From Stictocephala bisonia (Eukaryota > Arthropoda > Insecta > Hemiptera > Membracidae): a stretch of 64,000 bases of DNA. The stretch covers positions 1 to 64,000 of the forward strand of contig JAQJVL010002164.1 in NCBI GenBank assembly GCA_035578905.1, written 5' to 3'. A program made the position numbers and the translations under genes. The notes beneath the pieces were generated by a model. The model worked only from the letters and a program-made list of their open reading frames with translations. It searched no databases and was not told the origin of the DNA. Below, in pieces: positions 46,050 through 56,936 of this stretch; position 1 is the stretch's first letter; the number at the start of each line of letters is the position of its first letter.

Positions 46050-46390
46050 ACATACTTTAAAGTTCATTACGTTTCTATTATTAATTTAAAATTTTATCTG
46101 TCCCTTACTTTGTTTGATATTATGAACGAGATAGCAAATTTAGAAATAAAAGGAAAGTTTCTTTGTAAAAACCTAGATAAGAATAACTATTAATTTTATA
46201 AAAATCAAACGTAATCAATTAATTGCCAGTTTACAATTTAAAATGCACTTTTAATTTGTACTATTATCAATTAAAATCACTATATAACTCTTTGCTATAC
46301 AAATATATGTATATATAAAAGTTTCTTTTTTCGTGATCCCACTACTGCATCTATTTGACGACATATGTGATTATTGATAGTGATATTTTT
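46050..46390. other. AT-rich non-coding, nothing recognised
   Basis: The 102-residue minus frame 46295-46603 is the antisense shadow of the LINE relic that follows. Confidence 0.5.
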
Positions 46391-46394
46391 ACGA

Positions 46395-46735
46395 ACACTA
46401 AGCGTAAAAAAAGGTGTTATAGAGATATAAAATACAGGTTCAGAAGAGGAGCAGTGGAAAACAGTTTGAGTGGAAAAAGCAAGTCTAAGATGGTTTGGGC
46501 AGTTAAGAATTACGGAATTACGAGGGGAGATAATTCCTAAGAAGATGGAGTTGATGGTGGTTGAGTCGATAAGACCTAGAAGACGTCCTAAAAGAAGGTG
46601 CATTGATGAGGTGAAGAGAAGTATGGAGAAGAAGAGGAGTGAATTGATGGATTAAGGAGGAGGAGGAAGTAAATACGGAGAGGACGGAGAGGCCTAGTTA
46701 ACGTACATAACCAGTATTAACTAGAACGGAAGAGG
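46395..46735 (+). pseudogene. LINE ORF2 C-terminal relic (RTE-like)
   Basis: The plus frame at 46470-46655 contains SLRWFGQLRI, IIPKKMEL and RPRRRPKRRCIDEVKRSM. This is the well-known end of many non-LTR retrotransposon ORFs (RLRWFGHV.RM, IPKK, RRPRGRPRKRWIDEV). The upstream part continues in another frame, so at least one frameshift is present. The purine-rich downstream stretch to about 46735 is probably the decayed end. Non-functional. Confidence 0.68.
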
Positions 46736-46739
46736 ATAT

Positions 46740-47100
46740 GTGTGTTGTGTGATTACATTGCATTTTGCAAGACACGATCTCATTGTTATTCAGATCTCAA
46801 CACTTTCCTGAGCAATACCTAACTACAGCGGTGTTATAAATTTCTAGCTCTAAGTCCTGAGTACTATTCAGCATCCATTGACTTGAGAGTTCACTGTTTC
46901 TGACGGGTGGATGTTGTTCGCATCGTGTTATAATTATTATACATAATAATAGGTAATAAACACCAGTTATTATAGCAAACTGTTATTTACTGTTATACTT
47001 ATTTTAGGAATCTAATGTTATGAAGAGACAATGATATGTAATATTACATATACGATACCAATTTGTATAATAGTTCATTGCATTTACGTTAATTTTAAAT
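46740..47100. other. AT-rich non-coding, nothing recognised
   Basis: No supported feature was seen. Confidence 0.5.
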
Positions 47101-47106
47101 TTAATG

Positions 47107-47205
47107 TCGTCCGCTCAATGGTTTTCATTAATGTCAAGACTACTAGAAAAGTGTGGAGTGTTCGTGTTGGGTGGTAGTCAGAGCCCAGATTGTACGTTGT
47201 TATAT
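47107..47205 (+). mobile_element. SINE-A body fragment
   Basis: TCGTCCGCTCAATGGTTTTC, ACTACTAGAAAAGTGTGG and TTCGTGTTGGGTGGTAGTCA match the SINE-A body in sense. Head and tail are both missing. A tandem repeat begins where the body breaks off. Confidence 0.75.
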
Positions 47206-47510
47206 GGAGTTTTTATGGTCTGGATATTGTTGAAACTTTTATTGGTGACGTGCCTCTTGTTAGGTGTTTAAATTTGTAAATATGGAGTTTTTGTGGTTTG
47301 GAGACTGTTGAACATTTTAATTGTGAAATTTGTCTTTGATAGTTATTTAATTTTGTAAATATGGAGTTTTTGATCTGCGATCTGTTAAACATTTTCATTG
47401 TGATATTTGGCTTGAGCTAGTTGTTTAATTTTTGTTATATGAAGTTTTTGTGTTGTGGAGACTGTTGAAAATGTTATTGTAACATTTGCCTGGGGGTTAT
47501 TTGGTTTGTG
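47205..47510. repeat. imperfect minisatellite, about 70-85-bp unit, four copies
   Basis: Units are marked by TATGGAGTTTTTGTGGT, GGAGACTGTTGAA, a short A/T stretch and TTATTTAATTTTGTAAA. The plus strand is strikingly C-poor. It starts at the broken edge of a SINE-A fragment, as other arrays in this window do. Confidence 0.75.
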
Positions 47511-48440
47511 GTCCAATGGTTGTTGAAACAAATATTTCTGGAGTCTTATATCTATTGAGTTTATTATTATAATCTTAAAGTTTTTTAGTTAGAAGAAGAA
47601 GAGATAGAACAAGAAAAATGGTAGGATAGTGAGTGTGGGTAGAACAAATGGAGGTAGGGGTTTAAAGATTAGTGGAAGGTGTTTTTTTATGATTAAATAT
47701 TTGAAGACATTGTTGTCAGAAAAAAAATGTAAGTGTCCTTAGGAGATAATTAGAAATCTCCTAAGAACTATAATTAACTATAATGTTTGTATAATTAGTT
47801 ACCTAATTATAAGAACATTTTTATAGTAAATAATTAGTTGTATCCATAGTTAATTTGTGTGTCACAGTCAATCCTTAATTTCTTCAATCAAATCCTACTC
47901 TTGAAAACCCCATCACATTTCAATAATATACTAACTTACTTTATATTCTAAATCCCAATATTCTAATACTCTAATATCAAAACCATACAAATATAACTAA
48001 GTTTATACTCATTTTCTTTTCTTATTTTACAGCCTCATCGTCAACATGGACCCTCCAAGCAATAATAATTCTTAAGATAGTCAAAAGCGAACTTACAAAC
48101 CCCCCCTCAAAAAACCCATTAGACTTTATTAAAAGTGTTTTATTTCTATATCTATAATACCCTCTTCCACTCTATAACCCTGCCACGTCAATATTATTTT
48201 TAACCAACCAACAACCGACAATCTAACATCAAATGATAAATAATCCTTTTTCACAAAATTACTTTGAAACAATAAAACTAAATACACAACAATTCATCTA
48301 TGCTTGTAAAACTTTTGATCATCTCATAATAACAAAAATAATATATGTAATAAATATTTTAATAAATTACAACAACAAATACTTAAAAAAAGATACATTT
48401 GTTCAGGTTCCACAAATATATATTTAATTGGAATGTTATA
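47511..48440. other. GC-skew switch around a hairpin
   Basis: From about 47205 to 47735 the plus strand has few C but many G (AGAAGAAGAAGAGATAGAAC; TGGTAGGATAGTGAGTG). From about 47860 to 48440 it has few G but many C (AAACCCCATCACATTTC). Between them CTTAGGAGAT (47738-47747) and ATCTCCTAAG (47756-47765) form a perfect 10-bp hairpin. The C-rich side also holds a strong acceptor-like TTCTTATTTTACAG at about 48019-48032, but the exon beyond it has only a short frame. Confidence 0.5.
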
Positions 48441-49165
48441 TTCTTAAGAACTTACATTCTCTAAACAGTGATACATGACATAAAATCTAGTGAAAAGCTA
48501 TTTTTACTAAGTCATAAATACTAGCATTAAAACACGGTAATACAGAGCTTGATGGTGTTCAATTCCAATAACATTATTATGTACTGTTATACATGTAAAT
48601 ATAAGAATAGGCACAAACATGGACGAGATTAATGTTAGAACAATTTCGGAATACATTAAAACTAAGTCCGCTAAGCCTCGTGTTCGCCCAGCCAGCTGGT
48701 CTGCCAAACGACAAAGCTCCGGCCCGTGAAAACTTCTCTCCAAGGATACAAGGACTCACTTGTGTTTATTTACTGACAAAAAGTATAATTTCCATATATA
48801 TTTGTGATAAAAAACCTCAGAAATGCTCATATTCTTTACAAATATAACTGTGGTATGAGATGATTTGATTTAAATGTTTATACCAAAAATGTATTCACCA
48901 TAGTACACTGGACATGTTGGTCACACATTTTGATTCCCTATGACAATAGTTCTGTAACTCAGCTACTTGAAGTGTTGAGGGGATATTTGACAACTATCTA
49001 CATAGGCGATTACCAAAGGAATCAAGGAAGTTAAGGTTCTTAAAAAGAATGTCACTCTAGACTGGGTTGTAAACCATATTTTAAGGATTTCTTACTACAA
49101 ACTTTTATAACTTTATGCAATAAAAGTATTTGTATTGCAGGAAATAAATAATTCGATTGAAAATA
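48441..49165. other. non-coding, with a GC-richer patch
   Basis: 48650-48760 is GC-richer (CCAGCCAGCTGGTCTGCC) and is open on both strands in different frames. None of the translations resembles a known domain and splice sites are ambiguous, so no gene is called. Confidence 0.35.
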
Positions 49166-49167
49166 GT

Positions 49168-49632
49168 CATGAGTATTAGCTTGCCATTGAGTCTAGTTTG
49201 CAATATCATGAGTATTAGCTTGCAGTTGTGTCTAGTTTGCAATATCATGAGTATTAGCTTGCAGTTGTGTCTGGTTTGCAATATCATGAGTATTAGCTTG
49301 CAGTTGTGTCTAGTTTGCAATATCATGAGTATTAGCTTGCAGTTGTGTCTAGTTTGCAATATCATGAGTATTAGCTTGCAGTTGTGTCTAGTTTGCAATA
49401 TCATGAGTATTAGCTTGCAGTTGTGTCTAGTTTGCAATATCATGAGTATTAGCTTGCAGTTGTGTCTAGTTTGCAATATCATGAGTATTAGCTTGCAGTT
49501 GTGTCTAGTTTGCAATATCATGAGTATTAGCTTGCAGTTGTGTCTAGTTTGCAATATCATGAGTATTAGCTTGCAGTTGTGTCTAGTTTGCAATATCATG
49601 AGTATTAGCTTGCAGTTGTGTCTAGTTTGCAA
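49168..49632. repeat. 39-bp minisatellite, 12 units, nearly identical
   Basis: The unit is ATGAGTATTAGCTTGCAG followed by TTGTGTCTAGTTTGCAATAT and C. Internal units are practically identical (one T-to-G-type variant near 49271), while the first and last are diverged. Because 39 is a multiple of three and the unit lacks stops, long ORFs run through both strands. These (165 aa plus, 175 aa minus) are artefacts of the array. Confidence 0.98.
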
Positions 49633-49639
49633 ACTAGTC

Positions 49640-49884
49640 GGGACTGTGGTTTAATGTTGTAATCCAGCTACTTACGGGATATGTATTACATATACTTTTA
49701 TTCTGAGTAATAAAAACAAACATGGCGACCGATATTCCATCTTATGAGTAATATCATCTTATGTAAAATCCATGCCTACTTCTCAACAACATTATAATAG
49801 CAAAATGCTGTTAGTATGTAGGATGATACTATAATATGCAATAATATTGAAATATATTACAAGCATTCTTAATATTAAAATATT

Positions 49885-49885
<1 letters not shown>
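49640..49885. other. AT-rich non-coding, nothing recognised
   Basis: No supported feature was seen. Confidence 0.5.

Positions 49886-49888
<3 letters not shown>

Positions 49889-49927
<39 letters not shown>
49889..49927. repeat. (TA)n microsatellite
   Basis: About 19 uninterrupted TA dinucleotides lie about 50 bp upstream of the LINE fragment. Confidence 0.97.
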
Positions 49928-49929
<2 letters not shown>

Positions 49930-49974
49930 CAATTTTGTTATGGACATTTATTTTATTTTTGACTTTTTTTATGA

Positions 49975-50968
49975 CAAACAGTACTTTCATCCCTATTTTT
50001 TACACTTAAAATGAATTGTCTAACAAAATTATACAAAAAAAATCACACAAAATACAGCAGATGTTTTGCCCAAACTTTGACTAATGGAGATAGTTATTTC
50101 ATAATCGTTTGTATCCTGATTAATAACACTGATAATATTAATGAGCACCAATATTTAGTTGTCAAAATATTATCAGACTTAACTTCACTTGTAACCTGTA
50201 AAACTGTTTATTATGGATACATACAATCAATTCTCAAGTATGGCATCACTGTATGGGGCTCGTCTACAGATTTTGATAAAGTATTTAAACTTCAAAAAAC
50301 TTTGATAATAATATCCAAAAGTAATTATAGAGCAAACTGCCGACCCTTGTTTAAGAATTTAGAAATATTGACACTACCAAGCTTGTACATTTTGGAAATT
50401 CTTAAATTTGTTCACAAAAACCCCGAAATATTCCGACAATTTAATTAAATCATGACTACAATACAAAACATTGAGAAATGCTCAGCTATCCAGTCCATAA
50501 CAAAACAAAATTCGAAAAAGAATCCCCTTTACATAGGAATGAAAATGTATAATAAAACCGACGAGTTAACTAAACAACTCATTAACACTCAGTTTGATAA
50601 TCTAATTAAACAAATTCTATTACAAAAAGCTTATTATAGTACAAAAGAAATGTTGGATGATACAAAGTTATTGGATTGTTAGTGCGATGATAGTTATTTT
50701 CAATGTTAAAACAACAAAAGATCATATTCTATCATATCCCAGATCCTTTCATTTTGTTTTATTCTACCAGTTAATTGTAGATTTAGAGAAGCAAATAACT
50801 CTTTAAAAAATTCACACAATAATTATATTGACAATGATCATTGTAAGATCTGTATTTAATTTTTACTGTCCTAGGTTAAGTGTAATGTGACAATGTACCA
50901 ATTGTAGTTATCTTTGTAACAGGAACAATGTTATAAGCAAATAAATGATTTGACTTTTGACTTTGACC
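49975..50968 (+). mobile_element. 5'-truncated LINE (Jockey/CR1-like) with 3' UTR
   Basis: It comprises the last 225 or so codons of the reverse-transcriptase ORF (separate entry), then a 3' UTR of about 280 bp that ends in GATTTGACTTTTGACTTTGA. A TTTGACTTTGA-type repeat end is typical of Jockey-like and CR1-like elements. The 81-residue minus frame at 50876-51121 is a shadow of the UTR and flank. Confidence 0.75.
50011..50682 (+). pseudogene. LINE reverse-transcriptase C-terminal domain, interrupted by one stop
   Basis: This is the region after the RT catalytic core of a non-LTR retrotransposon. The frame gives YYGYIQSILKYGITVWGSS (residues 67-85), FKLQKTL at 92-98, NYRANCRPLFKNL at 105-117 and LTLPSLYILEILKFV at 120-134. 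These match the usual AY.GLFQS.L.YGI..WG, LQK.AIR.I, R..C.PLF..L.ILTLPSLYI.E order. A TAA at 50446-50448 interrupts the frame, which continues in phase to 50682 with NPLYIGMKMYNK and a final AYYSTKEML. The single in-frame stop suggests a relatively young relic. The catalytic YADD-type motif is not included, so it cannot be active. Confidence 0.82.
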
Positions 50969-50969
50969 A

Positions 50970-51370
50970 AATAAATTAGTTAGCGGAATACTCGTTTTAT
51001 TCCTTATTCCATGTATCTTAAATAGAAAGAAAGTATGCAACAATGTGGCCATCGTAAATGACTGACAATGAATTTGGTACAACTGAGCAATTAAAATGAT
51101 TGTGTTTATACATAGGGACACAAAATAAAATTAATTTATCCCCACAGATAAACGGCTAAAGCTGTTTTAATTTATATTTATACATGTTTTATTCATTTTA
51201 TTTGTGTTTGTGCACCAGATTATATAACTGTTAAAAGTGGCCAGGGTTATACAAGTTTTTTTTTTTTTATTTTTATGCTGCTTTAATATGTTTTATACAC
51301 AGCCATTGCACTATGATTGCCATAAAACTAATTTTAAACTAATATTGAATAAATACTAAAAATACTAAAC
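50970..51370. other. AT-rich non-coding, nothing recognised
   Basis: No supported feature was seen. Confidence 0.5.
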
Positions 51371-51372
51371 TG

Positions 51373-51550
51373 AAGTTTAAAATTCAAATATAATTTTTAT
51401 CCCCTTTTCTACTAAATATCATATTCCATTATAAATTGTAAATATTTTTTAAATTAAACTATATTCCCGTTAAATGAAATATTCTCCCTTGACATTTACC
51501 TACAATATCGTAATAATAATTCTACATTACCATTTATAAACTATAATGAT
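51373..51550. repeat. direct repeat pair, first copy
   Basis: TTAAAATTCAAATATA, CATATTCCATTATAAATTGT and GTAATAATAATTCTACATT recur in the same order at 52065-52245. Diverged and AT-rich, with no coding content. Confidence 0.6.
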
Positions 51551-52064
51551 TAAATTAAAGTTAATGTTCTAACAAAATTAAGGCATTATATAAGTGGTTG
51601 TATTACAAAGGGAATTAAAAAAATAAATTAATTAAAAAATTTAAAAAAACTATAAATAATCCTACGTAATAGGCTATAGAATGAAACAAATAATCATAAA
51701 ATAGGCTTACCAGGCAATAACAAAATTATTAAAATGATAATAAAGTACATAGATTTACGTAAATAATGGTAAGATTATTAAAAGAATTTTCCATTTTAAA
51801 TTTATATTACTGTACATTCATATTAAAACGGCAAATTTTAGACAGTTGCTTAACTATATATTTTCCTAAGATAAGTTAAGAAAAAGTTATTTTATAGGAT
51901 TATTTAATGATATTAAAAGATTGTTTTAGTGATAGAAGTCCTCCTCTCATACAGTTACGTACTTTATTTGATGTATAAACTGAAAAAAGGAGTTTAGTAG
52001 GGTGAGCAACAAATAAAGTAAAACCTTTTTGGGACGTGTAAATAAGTCGGTCACCACACTAAAC
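51551..52064. other. AT-rich non-coding, nothing recognised
   Basis: No supported feature was seen. Confidence 0.5.
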
Positions 52065-52245
52065 TGAACTTTTAAATTCAAATATACTTTTCATTCTCTT
52101 TTCAACCCAATGTCATATTCCATTATAAATTGTAAATATTATTCGAAAAAAAAACACAAACACTTAAATGAAATACCTTCCTTTAAGATGTATTCACCTA
52201 GAAAATTGTAATAATATTTCAACATTGGATAATTTGTAAATTTTG
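52065..52245. repeat. direct repeat pair, second copy
   Basis: It matches 51373-51550: CATATTCCATTATAAATTGT is identical, TTTAAATTCAAATATAC and GTAATAATATTTCAACATT are similar. It could be an old duplication or two copies of one AT-rich element. Confidence 0.6.
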
Positions 52246-52810
52246 CGATAAATAAGGAGTGATTTATTTTAGTTTATTTTGTGTTACTAATATTTCATAA
52301 TTATACTTATAAATTATGCTTTGGCATTATGCAATTATTTATTTTATAATTACATAAAAAAAGTTCGATCGTAACTAATGATTACACATTATTTGGCAAT
52401 GTTGGACATTGCCTGACTTCCAAAGGCCACAAAACATTTTAATTTGACTAATTTATTATTTTTTACTACCTTAACTTAGCTTTATTATTTTTACCTTAAC
52501 TTTAATTTAGAATAAAAGAATAAATATTAAAATGGAATAAATAAAACATACTAATAAATTGTTACAAAATTATTAATTTTAATTAGAAAATATTTTGTTT
52601 CTATCCAAATTGTCTGGAATTTATGATGATTACCACAATTTTAATCCCCATTATACCCCTTTTTAATTGAAAATTTTACAATTGATAATGTGGTACATAT
52701 AAATAATATAAAAGACGTTAATTTAACAGACCAAACAAACCGAAACACTCCAATTATGATGTAAAACAATCAAGTAGTTTAAACTAAATGTTTTATATGT
52801 AACAAAATTT
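52246..52810. other. AT-rich non-coding, nothing recognised
   Basis: No supported feature was seen. Confidence 0.5.
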
Positions 52811-52814
52811 ATAT

Positions 52815-53090
52815 CTCATACTCCAACAATCGATTACTCGAACAACCGATTATTCAACCAATCAATTACTCGATCTGACGATTACTCCACCAACTAAATG
52901 AATATTCAAATAAGTAGTTACTTAATAAACTGAGTACCCAATCAACCAATTACTCAACTAAACAATTACTCTACCAACCGACAAACCAACTAACAGATTA
53001 GTCAAAAAAGTAGTTACTCAACTAACTGACTACTCAACTACGTTATTACTCAACCAAGTAATTATTCAACCAACCTATTACTGGAATAGT
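52815..53090. repeat. degenerate minisatellite of ATTACTCAACCAAC type
   Basis: Around 15 imperfect units of about 17-19 bp vary on CAACCAATCAATTACTC. The tract is G-poor on the plus strand. No SINE fragment is visible at either edge, unlike several other arrays here. Confidence 0.85.
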
Positions 53091-54140
53091 GATTACTTAA
53101 TGTTTATAAACAATAAGGAAAAAGTTAAAATATTTTATGAACTCGTAAAAATTGTAAATGCATAATGGGAAAGTGAAAATTTTTTTTCTCATGAGATATA
53201 GCCATCCTACATTTATCTATCTACCACAGTGATATTTGTGCAGGAGTTGTGTAGTTAATAACCACAAGGATTGTTATCTTTTATTATATTCTCCAGAGTT
53301 GTAGAGCCAAAGGTAAACAGCGGCAATGTACTGATGGGCGTTTGTTTGTGTGGAACTGTTTACATTGTATTGTACTGTCCAGCCTCAACCATTCTACAGT
53401 ATACACGTAGGGTGGAATTTATTGCATGCAATGAATTGTCTAGGAAAAACCGTGCAAATGAATCATTTAAATATATAAAAAGAATATTATTTAATAGCCA
53501 GAACATACGTGTGTAAATGAATCGTGGACAGTTGAATTTATGGATATTTTAGTGTACGTCAAACAAAACAAGTTCTGGCAGAGGAAAATACGTAATACGA
53601 TTCTTGTTTGTTGGTGATGTCACAAGTTAGATAGCTTTCAATTTTGTTTAAATTAAAGGCATGTACGAACGCTGTCCTATTTCTACTTGTCAGATTGTAA
53701 AATGTTTAATATTTTGTTTAGTTATAAAAAGTGCATTGTGATTTTAGACTTATAATTTTAATACATAAACTGATAAATCATTTGTTTAAAAAAACAATAC
53801 TGATAAAAAGTAACTTAAAAAGCGGTAGTATTTTAACTCCGGTATATTTTGCTATACTCCGGAAGGAACGTTACAGGAAGACATTTGGTTTAAGGTTAAA
53901 GTTACGGACTTCTGACAAAGTTGTGTCTACAAACCCCATGAGACGCGCCTCGTTCTCCATTTTACTCTCCTCCCTTCTTTTGATCATATAAAAACTTTTT
54001 CAATTTAAAACATTTCTTGTGTTTGTCCTTATTTTTCGGTCATTTTAGTATAAAGAGTCGATATGCTGAAATATAAATAGCAGTAAATTAGAAATATTTA
54101 CTAACAAATTGTCAACAATAAGAAGCGTATAAACATATAA
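53091..54140. other. non-coding or unassigned; two unrecognised plus frames
   Basis: Frames at 53271-53516 (81 codons, starts with a hydrophobic stretch) and 53731-53991 (86 codons, basic centre, hydrophobic end) are open. Neither resembles a known domain and neither has convincing paired splice sites. A CTCCAG acceptor-like site at about 53290 and AAAGGTAAAC at about 53308 would bound an 18-nt exon, too short to credit. I do not call genes here. Confidence 0.3.
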
Positions 54141-54143
54141 TTG

Positions 54144-54431
54144 GTCGGTAGCGTAGTTTGTTCAATCCCAGCTTCATAAGCTAAAGGTTCTCAGTTCGAT
54201 CACAATCAGAGTCATAACATATTTTGAGAAGGATCAGCTGATAACCACCGGCTGTTCATTTGTCATTGGGCTATTAATTAATGACACTTTCTAAGGAATA
54301 GTTGGCCTTAGTTTGTAACAATGACTACATTCGCTCATCTACACCCATCACACTCAAACGAATCCATATTCGCCCCATATCTTGACGATCGGCGTCTTAT
54401 GAATAAATAAATAAAATAAATAAATAAATAA
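54144..54431 (+). mobile_element. SINE-B copy, full length, possible 7-bp target duplication
   Basis: Head GGTCGGTAGCGTAGTTTG and CTCAGTTCGATCAC, body GATCAGCTGATAACCACCGG, tail to ATCTTGACGATCGGCGTCTT, then (AAAT)n. ATAATTG occurs at 54137-54143 just before the head and again at 54428-54434 just after the tail, a plausible target-site duplication, although it overlaps AT-rich tail sequence. Confidence 0.9.
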
Positions 54432-54435
54432 TTGT

Positions 54436-54670
54436 ATGAAGACTGTCAGCAAGGAATACTATCGTGATAAAATCTACAAACAAACCTAATTGGTATGGTC
54501 ACATTAGGACAAAAGCTATTTATTGTTGGAAACTGTGACCAGAGACGGCCAAAGTAGTTTTTCATGTTCCCCAGTGTATGGCGATGACGTATGTTCTCGG
54601 ATTTCCTCGAAACGTGCCTGCTATAGTTTGGATGCTTCTTGACATGTAGTACGTGTGTATAAAGTTATCT
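54436..54670. other. unassigned spacer
   Basis: A slightly GC-richer stretch with no recognised coding frame or repeat match, lying between the SINE-B copy and the telomere-like block. Confidence 0.5.
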
Positions 54671-54671
54671 A

Positions 54672-55510
54672 ACATAACCCGACCTAAACTAATTCATCCT
54701 AACCCAACCTAACCTAACATAACTTACCCATCTCAACTTAACCCAACCCAACCCAACCTAACCTAGCCTAACTTACCCAACCTAACTTAACCTAAACTAA
54801 ACCAACCTAAACTAATTCAACCTAACCTAACCTAACCTAACCTAACCTAACCTAACCTAACCTAACCTAACCTAACCTAACCTAACCTAACCTAGCCTAA
54901 CTTACCCAACCTAACTTAACCTAAACTAAACCAACCTAAACTAATTCAACCTAACCTAACCTAACCTAGCCTAACCTAGCCTAACTTACCCAACCTAACT
55001 TAACCTAAACTAAACCAACCTAAACTAATTCAACCTAACCTAACCTAACCTAACCTAACCTAACCTAACCTAACCTAACCTAACCTAGCCTAACTAACCC
55101 AACCTAACTTAACCTAAACTAAACCAACCTAACTTAACCTAAACTAAACCAACCTAAACTAATTCAACCTAACCTAACCTAAACTAACTCAACCTAACCA
55201 ACCCTACCTAACCTAAACTAACTCAACCTAACCCAACTTAAACCCAACCTAACCTAACCTAAACTAGCACAACCTAACTTACTCAACCTAACTTACCCAA
55301 CCTAACATATGCTAAACTAACTTAACCTAACTTAACCCAACCTACACTGACGAACCCAAGCTAACTTAACCTAACCAAACCTAACTTACCCAACCTAACT
55401 TAAACCAACCTAATCTAACTTAACCTAAACTAACATAATCTAACGTAACATAACCTTGTGTATTCTAACATATCCCAACCTAACCTGACCAAACCTTACC
55501 TAACCCAACA
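54672..55510. repeat. interstitial (CCTAA)n telomere-like block with higher-order structure
   Basis: Pure (CCTAA)n runs include 54821-54890 (14 units) and about 55031-55085. They alternate with a diverged cassette of about 55-60 bp reading CTAGCCTAACTTACCCAACC, TTAACCTAAACTAAACCAAC and CTAAACTAATTCAA, seen near 54766, 54892, 54973 and 55084. From about 55140 the block decays into mixed variants. The strand is CCTAA on plus, i.e. TTAGG on minus, the canonical arthropod telomere motif. Confidence 0.95.
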
Positions 55511-55523
55511 ACCTTCACAGACT

Positions 55524-55590
55524 AATGTGTGTGTCTGCGCGTGCGCGTGTGCGTGTGCGTGTTTACATGTATCCGTATGTATGTATTCTT
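55524..55590. repeat. alternating TG/CG purine-pyrimidine tract
   Basis: GTGTGTGTCTGCGCGTGCG and further TGCGTG units then ATGTATGTAT directly follow the telomere-like block. Potential Z-DNA, shorter than the tract at 6.0 kb. Confidence 0.8.
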
Positions 55591-56935
55591 TCGATGTTAT
55601 AATATATTAGTTAGTTAAGTAATCAACGTAAACCTAGATTTTGTAAGGAACTAGCTAATTTTGTTGGGGGCTATCTCCAACAGGATAGCTTACAAACCCC
55701 CGTTGAAAGCTATCCTAATTAAAAAATACACTTACATTTTTTTTAAAGCCACGTGTTATTTAAAGTTATACCGTCTAAGCTCCCTCATTCGTATTATAGC
55801 TCAGGATCTGATTGGCCAGTATTAGGCAGACTAATGACTACTGTACTTAAACTCTTTAGCAGAAAAGATCCCTTCATAGAGACTCTAAAGAATATATGTG
55901 CTAATTTTCATAGTCCAAAATCTTATTAGTTTTGAGAAACTGAGATCAGTCAGTCAATGGTATTTGGCTTTTATTTTTATAGACAGTAAAATTAAAACAT
56001 GTTCACACATGTTCACTGAAATTATAAAAAAGTCCTGTTAAGTTTTTTCGTTACTGTACATGGCTTTGTTGCTTTTAACCTAGCAAGTTTACATCCATAC
56101 ATTCTTTCTGTTAGAGACCCATTGACATATGTAGGCCTGTAAATGTGCAGACACTCACTGCTATGGGAAAGCCATGTAATGGCGTGATTGGTGCAGCTCG
56201 CTGTATCCAATCACTTACCAAATCAAGTGTTATTGTCGTTGTTAGCTCCACTCTAGCCAATTACATGTGTTAGTAATCTTGTCACGGGAATAAAACTACT
56301 TGCTCACCGATTCTTTCATCGGCTATCGGGATATATTGATACAACCATGTAAGTAATGCATACTCAATATTTATCCTTCAGATAATTTTATAACTACACA
56401 AGATAAAAGTAGCTCGACTATTAATGGCTACAGAGAGATGGAAGCCTTGATTTGTGTAAGAATTGATAAATATTAAAAGTATTTTTATTTATATTTACGT
56501 GGACAATGTCCAATAACTTATGTTCAATGTAAAACACAAGATATAAGTTGATTAATTTACTTATATGAGTCAATTTATTATCTAGTAAGTACAATATAAA
56601 TTTAAGAAGATTTCATGCTTTTTTACATTACCATAATATCCACTTTTAGTATGGAGTGGACAAGCTTATATACTGTATTAAACATATAAAATGTATGCAA
56701 CATTTATAATTAATTTCTAAACATTGTATATTATGCAAATGAACAACAATGTTGATGTTTAATCATAAAGCAATAAAAGCAACTGATACAAAACAATAAT
56801 ATTTTTAAGTTATAAAACTATAACAATTTAAATGAGTTTAAACTAGTGTCTGTCATAGTGTGTCGGTAGCATAAAACAAAAGTATAGTTTGAAATTATGA
56901 AAGAATATACAGCTTAGTGTAAAGAAATAAATGTA
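55591..56935. other. non-coding, no supported gene
   Basis: 56020-56345 is somewhat GC-richer and contains several ATTGG/CCAAT motifs, a GGGAATAAAACTA element and a donor-like AT|GTAAGT at about 56348. This could be a promoter with a first exon, but there is no coding frame to support it. The 62-residue minus frame there (56022-56210) is unrecognised. Confidence 0.3.
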
Positions 56936-56936
56936 T

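Noticed and set aside
46295..46603. 102-codon minus ORF
   Set aside because: It is antisense to a recognisable LINE C-terminal relic on the plus strand.
47700..47800. Helitron 3' end (hairpin followed by CTAAG)
   Set aside because: The CTAAG is part of the hairpin stem itself, and no 5' TC end or Rep/helicase relic was seen.
48019..48075. Strong splice acceptor with a short terminal exon
   Set aside because: The acceptor is good, but the downstream frame is only about a dozen codons and cannot be tied to any protein. It is noted in the skew-switch entry only.
49105..49654. Long ORFs on both strands as repeat proteins
   Set aside because: They exist only because a stop-free 39-bp unit repeats in phase. 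Internal nucleotide identity is near complete, with no sign of codon-level selection.
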